Source of the DNA: Nitzschia sp. DOCU1
Lineage: Eukaryota > Bacillariophyta > Bacillariophyceae > Bacillariales > Bacillariaceae
Length of the DNA: 64,000 nt
Direction of reading: 5' to 3'
Assembly: GCA_951394045.1 (NCBI GenBank)
Contig: OX595988.1
Location: 186,001 to 250,000 of the forward strand
Made by a program: the position numbers and the translations under genes. Under the pieces are notes generated by a model that searched no databases, was not told the origin of the DNA, and saw nothing but the letters and a program-made list of their open reading frames with translations. This document shows, piece by piece, positions 10,304 to 20,800 of the stretch. Positions within the stretch are counted from its first letter, which is position 1, and each line of letters opens with the position of its first letter.

Positions 10304-10574
10304 GCCTACAATACTGTTGTAAAGTACCGGAGCACAGGTTCTACCTTGTTTAGCAGGCAAAGTAACATTGTGCCTACAATACTGTTGTAAAGTACCGGAG
10401 CACAGGTTCTACCTTGTTTAGCAGGCAAAGTAACATTGTGCCTACAATACTGTTGTAAAGTACCGGAGCTACAGGTTCTACCTTGTTTAGCAGGCAAAGT
10501 AACATTGTGCCTACAATACCATTGTAAAGTACCGGAGCTACAGGTTCTACCTTGTTTAGCAGGCAAAATAACAT
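10304..10574. repeat. four-copy tandem repeat, 68/68/69-bp period
   Basis: Units start GCCTACAATAC at 10304, 10372, 10440 and 10509 and run through TACCTTGTTTAGCAGGCAAA. The last two copies share a one-base insertion (GGAGCTACAGG). The array is bracketed by TAGTTTATACAGTTATA near 10263 and 10591. It lies between the 3' ends of the cargo gene and the transposase. Confidence 0.9.
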
Positions 10575-10594
10575 ACAAAATATATAATCATAGT

Positions 10595-10951
10595 TTATAC
10601 AGTTATAGAAGGTGGCATTTTCCTCTTTCTTGGCTTGTTACTTTTGCCCAATTCTACTTTCAATCCGGCTAGGGCCGGATGGCTAGTCTGCACTCTTACT
10701 TGCCCATTCACCTTCTTCCAAATTTCTTGTCCAGTCTTACTCAAAAGAATGTCGTGGCACGACATACCTTCTGGGAACAACTTGTGAATCCTACGCTCGT
10801 CCACCTCTGCAGGTACATGCATGTGGCATATACCACATTTTCTGCAGCACGAGACCGAAGCGCGAACATTCTTCCCTATTCCTGTGTAGCGAGCGTCTAG
10901 TCCACAGACTAGACATCGCCTCCCTGGCATCGAGGGTATGAGGCATGGCAG
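10595..10951 (-). pseudogene. detached C-terminal end of the piggyBac transposase
   Basis: Reading minus from about 10951 to the stop at 10595: a Cys-rich module CLVCG...CRKCGICHMH, then IHKLFPEGMSCHDILL and GQEIWKKV. A Cys-rich tail after the DDE domain is characteristic of piggyBac transposases. It lies inside the same terminal repeats, on the same strand, about 7.2 kb downstream of where the main transposase frame stops. An in-frame TAA just upstream shows that it no longer belongs to a longer frame. The junction with the retroelement is near 10950; the exact base is not resolved. Confidence 0.7.
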
Positions 10952-11657
10952 CCTCCCATTGCATCCGACTTAAGATTCGCCGCCATTCCAGAGAAACAAA
11001 TCCTCGTAGAAAGTGAGGCCATCCAATCGCTTCCTGAGCAGGACCTGCAACTGGGTGGCATGCTGCAGGGTCAGACTCCTGAGTAAGCCAAAACGAAACT
11101 GCACTGATATATGATGACATGAATTGTTCGGGAGCATTCCACTTTCTCCCAAATTCGTGAAGTGAAGTAGTGAGGTTTATTCTGAACTCTGCTGACTCAG
11201 GGTGAGTGCACTTCATCAGATGGTCAAAGGATTCCGGCGCTCCACAATGGGAGCAGGCCGGGTCGACCCACTTCTGAAATTTGGACTTGTGCTTTTTGGT
11301 CGGAAGCTTGTTGTGAATCAATTTCAGCAGGTGGATATCGCTGGATGGGTAAGTGCGAGTAGCAGTACGAAATGATTTCCAATCAATGGATTCTCGGATG
11401 AGGTCATTCCAATTGTGGCACTTTTGAAAGTATTGAAACAATTCGGGTTCAGCGGCCGCCCTTCGAATTTCAGCTGTATAGTGTGCTGTAATGGTGCCGC
11501 CATTAAGATCTAAATGACACCGGGTCTCTGGGTACAATGTGCTTCTGGGTGATCCATCATATATATTGTTGCAAGTTCGTCTGCTCTGATGTTGAAGCGA
11601 GCTGCCACCGAGAGAGTGGCTGGATGTGCATGCCGATCTTGATGACCCTTCACCCAT
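10952..11657 (-). pseudogene. LINE polyprotein C-terminal part with zf-RVT zinc finger
   Basis: The frame opens inside the RNase H part and carries LLKLIHNKLPTKKHKSKF followed by CSHCGAPESFDHLMKC, the C-x2-C...H-x4-C knuckle found after the reverse transcriptase in many plant and algal LINEs. It ends in GWPHFLRGFVSLEWRRIL. It is offset by one frame from the RNase H segment, so the gene is broken or needs a -1 shift. The open frame continues to 10791, but the last part is piggyBac DNA read out of frame. Confidence 0.75.
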
Positions 11658-12367
11658 AAGAACTCAAGTTTGGAATGATCAATCTTCTTGTATATGGAAA
11701 AGACTTGTTCTGTGAGGTCCCAATCTGCACGCAGTGTGGCGTTGGGATATACCAACTCGTATTCCAACCTGTCAGTGCCTCGCCTGATAAGACCTGCATT
11801 ATCACTTATGGATTGTACCTTCAATGTCGATGGAAGGATGTTGCCCGTGTACTGGATAATGTGATAAAGGAGAAGTCCAGCTGCAAGTTGACCACTGCCT
11901 TCGGAGCGGAACGAATTGGATTTGCCATATCCGGGACCGGCATGTTCGACCAGTATTTCTCCCTGGGAAGTGCCAATAACTAAGCCAAAGCTCATACATA
12001 TGTCCTGTTTTGCCCCGCCATCGGAAACGATCATCAATCCATCAGCTTCATCAAGTTGGTGAAGACGTGACATGATTTCATGTGGACCAAATTTGAAATC
12101 AGCTCCCCGAATCAGATCTCGTTCCCACTCATCAAGGCGATCAACATAATCATCAAAATCAAAAGCGACTGATAAAGAGCTGGATGTAGCATGCATAACA
12201 GGCAGCATCAGTAGGGTAAGGACATTTGCTCGAAGGCATTGAACATCAACTGGGCATGCTGAATTGTTGGGTACCCAATCGGTAGAGCGAATCATCAAAA
12301 ATTCTCCAGGAGATGTGTGAAGAGGATGAGCCTCCCAATAAGATCCCTCCCACCAGTGATAGAGCAC
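11510..12367 (-). pseudogene. LINE RNase H segment
   Basis: RNase H pattern: VSDGGAK with MSFGLVIG (first Asp), FRSEGSGQLAAGLL (Glu), SISDNAGLI (second Asp), WVKGHQD and NIRADELA (His/Asp). This supplies removal of the RNA strand during reverse transcription. The frame overlaps the reverse-transcriptase frame by about 70 bp but is shifted by one base, and starts only at a GTG, so it is a continuation, not a separate gene. Confidence 0.8.
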
Positions 12368-15300
12368 AGGGAACGGTCCAGGTTGAAAATAGCTCTCTCG
12401 TCGAAGTCGGAGCCGGACGTGGTTACCACCCAGTCGCCAAGCGTGAGGGATTCAGCAATAGTGCCGTCATGCTTGCACCATTCCCGACAAAGACGTGCCC
12501 ATCGATATTTGATCTGGTGTTGGCTCGGTCTCTTTTGAAGTGTGGTGATTTGTTGATCATGGAACCATAAAGGGCGCTTGCACTCCAACATATGCTGGAG
12601 GATCCTCGTTCCAGCGGCATTGAACAATTCTGACACTGTAGTAACATGAAGATATAACCGGCAATAGTTGATATACTTCAGATCAGTTGCATCAAAGAGA
12701 CCACACTGTCGGGCGTAATCCATGATGTAAATGTCGTTCCTCCGTTCTGGTTGCACCACAAACGTACGATCCAATCGTAGTTGGCCACCACAATGATGTA
12801 GAAATTCTTGTAGACTTTTCAACCATCGACATTCCAAGTAGGGCAGGGGAGTCACAACGTCAAACAGGAACGAGGTGCTAATCCCTGCTTGCCATTGAGC
12901 CCATGACACCGCTATGCGTAATATCCTGGAGACGATGGTCTTAGTTCGCCAATGCTTGAGGAACAGCTGAATCTGGCCTTCCCCTTGAAGGACAAACCAC
13001 CGAACAAAGCCACCTCCACCATAATCGCGAGGGGCAAATATCAAAACGGCTGCAGTCGTGCGTGCATAGCCACTTTTTGCAATGAGGATTCCAAAAGAAT
13101 GACTCTGAGCCTTGTCAAGGACCTTCCGTGGGAAAAAACACTGGGGTAGAACAAAGCGAAATGAGGCTTCATAAATGGAACGATAAGCAAGGAAGGCACC
13201 AAAGCGGGAGACTGGGCTGGTGCCAATCAGCACGCTCAGAGCTTTTGCTTTCTTGATCAGCGTGTTCAACTGGAGCTTCTGGGTTGGATCTGCCGGAGCC
13301 TTGTAGTGGCCTAGGGTCTTGTGAGCCTTGTTTGCAATCATTTGGGGGATCAAAATCATTTCTCCCGTCAAGGAATCTCGTATTTGTATCTGTCGTTGAA
13401 TTGGGGTCAGCATTGGTCGTGGCGTGCCATCAGGTAAAAAATTAAAATGCAGTACATGAAAGGAGCATTTGCCTAATTCCAGGCGTCCCCCAGAACAGAA
13501 CAACAAGTCGTTCCAGAGCTGGGCATCATGCTGCATACGGTCCACTAACTCATCAAGAGAACATTGGGTCTGCGGCTGGAAGTCGTTGCACGTCCCAGTG
13601 GAGTCATCCACAAACCCAATCATGGTGAGTCGGGTGGTGAGGCTGCCATCTGGACTGGAAAAGGTTGCTCCAAATGCAGTGTCGGAATGGATATCGAAAA
13701 GGGTTGACAAAATGAATAGCCATATACTTGGGGAGTTCCCAGCACCTTGACCACTTCCGTGCAAGGGGAATGCCTCACAGTGTGAGTATTCAACCTCGGA
13801 GATCCCCAATGCTGTCCGAATTTTGTACCGTGCCTCTTCCAGTGTGCGAGCATGGACGGCCACAATGCTGCGATGTTGTCCATATTTCCGATTAATGAGA
13901 GATGCTAGAGCCATAATAATTCTGTCATAACAGCTCATGGCATCGTTGTCGAAATTCAATAAGGATCGTCGGCTCAAATAACACAAATCATACTTCAACT
14001 CCTCCAAGAATGTAAGGGACTGTGCCTCACATCTGGGACGTCCGCCATATTGACCTTCGTTGATTAATCCATGCCTGTCTGCGTGATGAAGTAGTCCTCT
14101 CCATTTGACGGCTAGAAGTAGATTGAAATCCGCCTCGTATATATGAATAACACGCAACCGATGAATCCTGTAAACCCCTGGCTCTTTGAAGATCATCGTG
14201 TTAACAATAACTCTCCATCGGTTGAGAACATATTGGTTGCGAATACAGTAATTCATAATGGCGACAATCAGCATCGCAATGTCTTGTTGCTTCTGTTTGA
14301 AGGCAGCAGCTCCCTCTTCATCCACGGACTCGTCGTAGTGGCCCCGTGCAAAAAGCGCTTTGTATCGTCCCAGATGCCGACTAGATGGGGAGGTTGTAGT
14401 GGCTTCGCGCCATGCCTGTATCTTGCCCTTAAATTCTTCCATAGTCAGAACGTTGGACACCGAATCAAGAGGTGTAACTGCGCGACATTCATCCAGTAGT
14501 TTTGCGCAATGTGCAATCGTTACTTGGGAAGAGTATTCCCCGGTCAGTACATTCTCTGCAGCAGTCGTGGTGGCACCCCAATCAAAAACGTTGGAGAGTG
14601 GTGGAACCGTAAACGGAGTCCCTTGTGCCTGACCGAAATGGAGGCGATTGCGGAGCATCAGGTAAAATTCTATTTGCGATGGGTCTGTAACAGTGCGCCA
14701 CTCTGTACAGTCGGGAGATTTGGGATCTTCCAGCATGCTCACATCTTCCGAAATGTCGTCAGGCGCTGGCCACGAAGCAGAAGCAGGAATATCAATCCTA
14801 TCCAAGCGTTGTATTTGCCCTGTTTTATTCTTCATCGCAGCAATGATCCTATGGGTCTTCATGGATTCTTCGCATTTATTGAGCTTCCGTAAAATTTTTG
14901 CCTGAAGAGTGTTCCGTCTTTGATCGGCCACTTCAATATTCAGATGCAGTTCGTTCCGCCGAATTTTCTCACTCTGGGGAGCACATTGACGTCGCAATCT
15001 ATGTTTGGCTTTCTTCAAGGCGATCCTGGTGGCTGGAATATTGATTGGGACATCGAAGTCTAGTCCAATGCTTTGAGCTCGTTCCATTAATGCCACTCGC
15101 CGATCCTGTCCATTGGTCAAAGCCGAAAGCTGGGCTTGAAGTAATTGAACAGTCATTCGTGCCTGAGACAAGGTCCGAGAGAACCACTCTGACCGCCGAG
15201 GTCGGCAGGCGCCATCAGCATGATCTCCACCCTGGCCGATCAAAGCATCAAGGGTTTCTACCTCCGAGGGCGATAGTTGGTCCAAATCCAATGGAGCCCG

Positions 15301-16365
15301 TTTGGCAAAGGCATTATTCGCGGTTAGATGGTCGTGAAGACGCTTGATATATGTAGTCACTCCTGCTTTATCCTTGCTTTTGACCCCCCGAGAAATAATG
15401 GCAGGAAGTGGGGAAGCCTGTCCTCTAAACAGAGCGGTCTCATCGAACTCAAGAAGTAGGCCACGGTGATCACTGTTCACAATACGAGACACTGGGGTAT
15501 ACCCAATCCGTGTTAAACAAGGCACCAGCTCCGGTGACAAAAGGACAGAGTCAATTCTGCGAGATCCGGGTTGGCGAGTCTCGAACGATGGATGATGCGG
15601 GTATTTTGCAAGCCAAGGGTCGCATAGGCCGGTCTGGGTGGCCAGGCGAAGCAGGCCAGATCTCGGGTCCTCCAACGTCTCATTCCAGTCCCCGCCCACG
15701 ATAATACCATGGTGTTGGTTCTGAAGGGACTTGATAAATACGAGTAGATCGGCTATAAACGCAGAACGAGGATGTTCATCTCGTTCCTGTAGATCCAGAG
15801 CGTTACGTTGTTGATGCCATGCCGTGTGGCCAGCCTCACCCTGCTTATAAGTGGGATCCTTGCAAACTTGATAAACAGAAATCACCGTTAGAGGCATGCC
15901 AGAAGAGCGCCGAAAAGTCATGTAGCTCCATCGTCCCATCGAGTCCCCTCTTCGTCCTTGAGGTTCTAGTCTTCCTACCATAGCGCCCACAGTTATTATA
16001 GCGGTGCCCCCTGGTTTGGTGCTTGTGAGAGATGCTTGTTGGCTTGAGTCAAACTGGCATGCCGCTCGGCCAGGAGCAGCTTTATGAACCATGTCGCTGA
16101 GACGCATTTTTGTCTGAAGCTGTTGGGTGTCCTGATGGTGCTCAGATAGCGCCAAAACGTCAATATTTTCATGGTCTTGAAAATGCACTAAATCTTCCAA
16201 TGTATTGCCATCTGGACTAAACTGCAAGCCTCGAACGTTCTGAAAAAGCAGACACACGTGACCTGATAGTGACTCAGTCAGGATATTGGAGCCTTTCCAA
16301 TCGTTATCATGATTTGGAAGAGGAAGTCGCCGTTGGAGGAATCTTGCCGTGTTGGAGGCGGCCAA
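12295..16365 (-). CDS. LINE ORF2: AP-type endonuclease plus reverse transcriptase
   Basis: About 1356 codons, uninterrupted. An endonuclease/exonuclease/phosphatase domain comes first: FQNVRGLQ near residue 40, GGDWNE near 223, and SDHRGLLLEF near 297 (catalytic Asp-His). The reverse transcriptase follows: NFDNDAMSCYDR near 803 (first catalytic Asp), HGSGQGAGNSPSIW, and GFVDDS near 917, the equivalent of YADD. The nick is expected from the endonuclease and priming from the target. The frame begins only at a TTG and is open into the end of ORF1, so translation by -1 frameshift or by re-initiation after ORF1 is likely. The stop at 12295 falls before the RNase H part, which sits in another frame. 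Confidence 0.88.
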   Translation of the reverse strand: MAASNTARFLQRRLPLPNHDNDWKGSNILTESLSGHVCLLFQNVRGLQFSPDGNTLEDLVHFQDHENIDVLALSEHHQDTQQLQTKMRLSDMVHKAAPGRAACQFDSSQQASLTSTKPGGTAIITVGAMVGRLEPQGRRGDSMGRWSYMTFRRSSGMPLTVISVYQVCKDPTYKQGEAGHTAWHQQRNALDLQERDEHPRSAFIADLLVFIKSLQNQHHGIIVGGDWNETLEDPRSGLLRLATQTGLCDPWLAKYPHHPSFETRQPGSRRIDSVLLSPELVPCLTRIGYTPVSRIVNSDHRGLLLEFDETALFRGQASPLPAIISRGVKSKDKAGVTTYIKRLHDHLTANNAFAKRAPLDLDQLSPSEVETLDALIGQGGDHADGACRPRRSEWFSRTLSQARMTVQLLQAQLSALTNGQDRRVALMERAQSIGLDFDVPINIPATRIALKKAKHRLRRQCAPQSEKIRRNELHLNIEVADQRRNTLQAKILRKLNKCEESMKTHRIIAAMKNKTGQIQRLDRIDIPASASWPAPDDISEDVSMLEDPKSPDCTEWRTVTDPSQIEFYLMLRNRLHFGQAQGTPFTVPPLSNVFDWGATTTAAENVLTGEYSSQVTIAHCAKLLDECRAVTPLDSVSNVLTMEEFKGKIQAWREATTTSPSSRHLGRYKALFARGHYDESVDEEGAAAFKQKQQDIAMLIVAIMNYCIRNQYVLNRWRVIVNTMIFKEPGVYRIHRLRVIHIYEADFNLLLAVKWRGLLHHADRHGLINEGQYGGRPRCEAQSLTFLEELKYDLCYLSRRSLLNFDNDAMSCYDRIIMALASLINRKYGQHRSIVAVHARTLEEARYKIRTALGISEVEYSHCEAFPLHGSGQGAGNSPSIWLFILSTLFDIHSDTAFGATFSSPDGSLTTRLTMIGFVDDSTGTCNDFQPQTQCSLDELVDRMQHDAQLWNDLLFCSGGRLELGKCSFHVLHFNFLPDGTPRPMLTPIQRQIQIRDSLTGEMILIPQMIANKAHKTLGHYKAPADPTQKLQLNTLIKKAKALSVLIGTSPVSRFGAFLAYRSIYEASFRFVLPQCFFPRKVLDKAQSHSFGILIAKSGYARTTAAVLIFAPRDYGGGGFVRWFVLQGEGQIQLFLKHWRTKTIVSRILRIAVSWAQWQAGISTSFLFDVVTPLPYLECRWLKSLQEFLHHCGGQLRLDRTFVVQPERRNDIYIMDYARQCGLFDATDLKYINYCRLYLHVTTVSELFNAAGTRILQHMLECKRPLWFHDQQITTLQKRPSQHQIKYRWARLCREWCKHDGTIAESLTLGDWVVTTSGSDFDERAIFNLDRSLCSITGGRDLIGRLILFTHLLENF

Positions 16366-16370
16366 GCGGA

Positions 16371-18128
16371 CTATGGTGCGTCGCTCTCCGAATCCATGGT
16401 CATGGGATCCGAAGAGCTAGCAGCATGTTCGCGATGAGGTGTCGCATGCGCGTTGACTTTCTTGAGGGGGCGTTGGGGAGAGCCAACATCCTCAGCAGGG
16501 CGCCCTTGTTTGGATTGAAGAAACGCAAGAAGATCCTGCGAGATTTTGTTGTTATGAGCAACTTGATTAGCCAGCTCTTGTTGGCTATCTTTGGTGACCC
16601 ATGGACTGTTGGATCCGGTCATGGAATTAATTGTACGTTGAATGATCTTGTCGACCAACTCGTCAAATTTCTTCTGATGAGCTTCTAAATCCTCTAAGAA
16701 TTTGGTCTGCAAGGCCTGCATTTTTTCTTCCATTTGGGCCTCCATTTTCTTCATGGCGTCATCAATACGGTTCTGCACAGTGACATCATCCAGTGTACTC
16801 ATCTGCGTAGTGGTCGTCTCCAAATAAGCATCGTCGTTGCGGGATTTCTGAGACAAGGGCGGAAAAGCAGCTTGGCTAAGATCGCAAAACAATTCCACCG
16901 GGGGCAAACGCTTCCATGGATTTGATGCGGCGGTCCGAATAGTGCTGACTGCAACCGAGTCATCCTCATCCGGGAGTGCAAAGGCTTGATTGTATTTACC
17001 AGTTCGGGACGTGCCAGATGGAGAGGCCGTAGAGCGACCTGGAATACTTTGAAACCGAACAGGGCCAAAAGAGTATTTCTTCAAGTGCTCGTCCAACCAG
17101 TTGCTGACCATGCCATAAGTCCCGGCAGTGACAGACAGGTTGATGCGCTGTTTCTGAAAGTCAGGGTACACGCGATAGATGTCGGGTGCATCATGGAGTA
17201 TAGTACGCAATGACTCCACATTCTCCAAATCATCCTTGATGTAATTAGTCAAGGTCACATTGCGGATTTGAATATTGCGATGTTCCGACATGTAGGCCAC
17301 GTGTTGCTTTATCCAGCGGGCAAAAGTAGCTGGGCTGTCCTTTTTAAGAGCATATGGAAGAAAGTTGGGAAGATTCTTCTCCACAAGAGCTGATCTGTCC
17401 ATCAAAAATCGAGCGAACTTGATTGAACTTTTCGGGACATGCACACGCAAAATATCCGTACTAACCACTTTGCCTTGGATAGTGACTCTCTCTACAACAC
17501 GGTCAAAACCCATGGGAATAATCACCTCGCCATCTAAAAAATTGCTGGAGTCATCCAGAAAGGGTGCAATATCCTGGGCAAGGGACTTGTCGTTGCGTGC
17601 AGCAGTAAAAGCATGATCCCAGGCTTCGTTAATACCCTCCGCCAGAACATCATAGGCCGAAGTGTATGGGTGCTCTTTAATCAAGTAGCCTAACAGAATA
17701 GTTTCCAAGCCTTTATCAAAGGGAGTGGGATGAATACGGAGATAAATCTTGCGCTCCGAAAACCATTTCATGCCGATTCGAGATTTAATGGTAGAAAAGG
17801 GAGTTTTGGTAAAAAGCTGGAATCCCAAGAGAACTTTGCTTTCTCGGCCCTCCACTTTCGTCACATAAAAATCATCGTAGAATGACTCCATAGCGGGCTT
17901 GGCAGTCAAAGAAAATGCCTTTCCTTTGCCATTGCGGAGAATCAACGTTTCGTCTTTTGCAGCCGAAATGACCTGTTGCACCACCTGCATCAAAACTCCG
18001 GCAATGTTCAATTTTTCGCCCCTACCGTCAGGAATCACCTCCAACCGCACCAAATACTCGTGGGTGATACCATTCCCAGCATATCCACCACTGGAGTAGG
18101 CTGGAATCAAAGCGGAAGAGAAAGTCAT
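16371..18128 (-). CDS. LINE ORF1 (nucleic-acid-binding/coiled-coil protein)
   Basis: 585 residues from ATG at 18128, ending 6 bases before the ORF2 frame is counted. There is no recognised catalytic motif. The C-terminal third holds a coiled coil (IDDAMKKMEAQMEEKMQAL onward to about HQKKFDELVDKII), followed by a Lys/Ser-rich tail. Position directly before the endonuclease/RT frame and the coiled coil fit a LINE ORF1 protein that packages the transcript. It is intact, while the 3' part of the element is shifted, which suggests a fairly young insertion. Confidence 0.75.
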   Translation of the reverse strand: MTFSSALIPAYSSGGYAGNGITHEYLVRLEVIPDGRGEKLNIAGVLMQVVQQVISAAKDETLILRNGKGKAFSLTAKPAMESFYDDFYVTKVEGRESKVLLGFQLFTKTPFSTIKSRIGMKWFSERKIYLRIHPTPFDKGLETILLGYLIKEHPYTSAYDVLAEGINEAWDHAFTAARNDKSLAQDIAPFLDDSSNFLDGEVIIPMGFDRVVERVTIQGKVVSTDILRVHVPKSSIKFARFLMDRSALVEKNLPNFLPYALKKDSPATFARWIKQHVAYMSEHRNIQIRNVTLTNYIKDDLENVESLRTILHDAPDIYRVYPDFQKQRINLSVTAGTYGMVSNWLDEHLKKYSFGPVRFQSIPGRSTASPSGTSRTGKYNQAFALPDEDDSVAVSTIRTAASNPWKRLPPVELFCDLSQAAFPPLSQKSRNDDAYLETTTTQMSTLDDVTVQNRIDDAMKKMEAQMEEKMQALQTKFLEDLEAHQKKFDELVDKIIQRTINSMTGSNSPWVTKDSQQELANQVAHNNKISQDLLAFLQSKQGRPAEDVGSPQRPLKKVNAHATPHREHAASSSDPMTMDSESDAP

Positions 18129-18198
18129 GGTAGTAACAAATTCGTGTAGAAAGCTACGGTACTTTTCTACTGCTAAGTTTTTCGCTCTTCAGTGTCTT

Positions 18199-20310
18199 TC
18201 AACCAGAAAGAATTACATCAAGCACAGCAAAAAACGACTTCTTGTACCACTTCTTGAAGTGGGCTTTCCTAGCAAAGCCACCGTTGTGCATCCGAATCTG
18301 GTCGCCCTTGTCAACTCCAAACATGTAGTGATGGTAATGGTATAAAGGGCGTGGCACTTTCAGTAGTCGCATCGTACTACCTTCGCGCCTTTGGGTGTCT
18401 TCTTCCGTGATGTCCGTGATGGATGAAACCACATTGATGACTTTGTTGTCTCGCCACTGCAAGCAAACAATATCGTTTACCTTGTCATATGCGATGATTG
18501 ATTCTCCTCGATCGCCCCCCTTGAGCTCCATCGTCATCAAGTCTTTGGGCCATCCTTTCCTACCGGCCTTACAAGTACCTGTAGAGAGGACGTGGCATCG
18601 ATCGCGAAGAATAGTGGCCAGCTCGGGACACTGGTAGCGATTGTCCATCGAAAAAGTACGGTAGCCGTACTGTAGGCCCTCCTTGTGTAGCCCTATTTTC
18701 ATCGCTGCGTTCACCGGCGCCTTCATTGTTGTTTTTAGTGCCGCCGCCTCTTTTTCAATGAACGCATTCGTCTCGTTGCGACCCTGGTAGACGTCCATGT
18801 GGAGGACAGCGTAAGTCGACGAGTCCGCCAGAACAAAGAAGTCGACCCGGTATGGCTGCGGTTTGGACTTGTTATATTGCCGAACGGGGCACAGGCGGCT
18901 CCGACACGACACCCCTCCTTCATCGAGCGCCAAGTTTGGCCCTGCATGAAACGTATTCTTAGAGGCATCGTTGAGGTTGTTCAACGCTTCTCTAAGTTGG
19001 TAGCATTTGTCGCCCCCTTTTCCTGCCACCTTGTCCATGGGGTGGAAGGCTCCCCTGATCTGTTGGAACCTCCAAAGCTTCATGTATCGTTGCGCCCAGC
19101 CCTTCGTCCCTTCCAAAGTCTTTGTCTTGCTGCCACTCCCAAGCCCTGTTGAAAGCTGTTTGTCGTCAGTGCAAAAGTAGGCAGCATAGCCGCCGCCGTC
19201 CCTCTCTTGCATGGAAATTCGAAGCATGATACCTAGGAACACATGCATCTCCTTCGTACTGACATTCTTCCAAGGCTTGCCACAGTAGTCCATATTCTTG
19301 TTGCAGTTTTTGCGTAGGTGATTGAAAAAAAACTTGTTTGTTTCCTTGGCTAGATTAGAGACAAATCTAACCGTAAGACCGCCACATTTTCTCAGACACT
19401 CCGTTGGGTTGCTGAAAGAAAGAGCAACTCCTGCCTTGAGTCCACTTGGGCCGTGATACATTTGGGGGGGCGCAGGTATCTCAGTCGTCTCATCTACCAA
19501 CTCGAAATTGAAATGTAGCCCAGCGTCTGCTTCCTCATCAACATTGCCCTCATCGTCGTTGGCATCGTCGTCTTCGATTTCTACCTCGATTTCAGGAGGA
19601 ATCCCCAACCAAGCGTTGTCGTCTTCATCAAAGTCCGATCCGTCACAAGAATCCGAATCGACGTAGCTGTTGCTTGCATTGCTCCTAGTCGACCGTGTTG
19701 AATGACCTTGCTGGACGCTGTGCGTCATGGTGGAAACCGAGTCAGCCGCAGTCATCATGGCGGCTCGCCCTGCATACCGGATCGGTGTCGTCAGAACAAT
19801 TGTCGCCTGGGGTGGTGGTTGCACTGCATGTGAAGGGGATACAGCTTCGGCTGGATTAAGTGGAGGCAAACTGAAGGAAAGACGGAGGTATTGTCGAATA
19901 GCTGCCGGCGAGGCCTCTTCGTAGTCTTGTGCCGACTGACGGAAACATGAACGAATGTAGTCGTTGGAGGGATACCACTCACGTAGCTGGGAGCGGTCAA
20001 CCGTGATTGGCATCCCAGGTGAATGGGTGACCCAATCGACTTTGAACATACCGGTGTTCTTCTTCTTGTTCGGGCACTCGACAATCAACCCAACGATGTA
20101 TCCGTCGATCCCAAGAATTGGTAAGCCTGTCTTCGAGTATAGTCGGGCGTTGCCGAGAAGTTTCTTTTTACGAAAGGAATATCTTTTATCACGGGGTGCT
20201 GCGCGAGGTCCAAGAACAGCATCACCGAGGGCCATTACACCTGCTAGAGCATCCTCCTCGGTAGATGCCTCGACGGCAGCATTACCGTTGTCCTCTGGTA
20301 AGTCGTCCAT
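18199..20310 (-). pseudogene. piggyBac transposase, main part (DDE_Tnp_1_7), 3'-truncated by insertion
   Basis: 703 codons from ATG at 20310. An acidic N-terminal region is followed by the DDE domain: LALDEGGVSCRSR near residue 459 (first Asp), FSMDNRYQCPE near 553 (second Asp), and MFGVDKGDQIRMHNG near 665 (third Asp). It closes with HFKKWYKKSFFAVLDVILS and then stops, where family members continue with further helices and a Cys-rich tail. That tail is at 10595-10951. Roughly 60-80 codons between the two halves appear to be missing. An additional N-terminal frame (ATG at 20588 or 20543) runs into this one at a run of ten G (20357-20366) but in a different phase, so the true N-terminus may be longer. 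Confidence 0.85.
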
Positions 20311-20787
20311 TGGAGGTGATGGCGGTTGGAGGACTCGTCGGCGGACAACAGGTGCCGGGGGGGGGGCATGTCGCGCGTATTTTCCGAATTTGTCACAAAA
20401 ACGGAATCGTCGTTGACTAGGTCCTCGATCTGCTTATCACTGACCTTTGACCAGTCATCCAGCACCATCACACGTCTAGGGGCTTCCGTCATCGGTTGGT
20501 AGGAATCCTGGTGGTTCGGGGGTGGTGATGGAGAGGCCGACATGGTGCGATTTTGAAATTTTGAGAAACTTCCTCCCGACAGGCTCATTTTTCGAGCCAG
20601 ATAGGTGGGCGGGAACATTGAATGGCGAGAAAGGCAGCATAATCTACCCTAGCTAAAAACGCATGCGCATTCCAACGGTGGCATCCGTTTCGACGTTGGA
20701 GCATGTTAAGTTCATGATTAGTCAATTTAAAAATCGCGAGCCGCTATAGTGGCGCGCGAAAAATCGCGAGTCGCTATAGGGGCACCC

Positions 20788-20800
20788 GATACGATTGGCG
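20788..20800 (-). repeat. right terminal inverted repeat of piggyBac element
   Basis: 13 bp, perfect reverse complement of 9249-9261, followed by TTAA at 20801-20804. The preceding 50 bp hold two subterminal motifs, GCGAGCCGCTATAG and GCGAGTCGCTATAG. Confidence 0.92.

Larger units (their letters stand above)
10952..18198 (-). mobile_element. non-LTR (LINE-like) retroelement nested in the piggyBac element
   Basis: In coding order: ORF1 (18128-16371), then an endonuclease/reverse transcriptase frame (16365-12295), an RNase H frame (12367-11510) and a zinc-knuckle tail (11657 to about 10952). There are no long terminal repeats, integrase or protease. The 5' end falls between ORF1 and the broken transposase at about 18198. 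No poly-A or 3' UTR is visible at the 10950 end, and no target-site duplication could be found by eye, so both borders are approximate. Confidence 0.85.

Noticed and set aside
11675..14905. Plus-strand frames across the LINE
   Set aside because: Shadows of the RT/RNase H coding strand with no motifs of their own.
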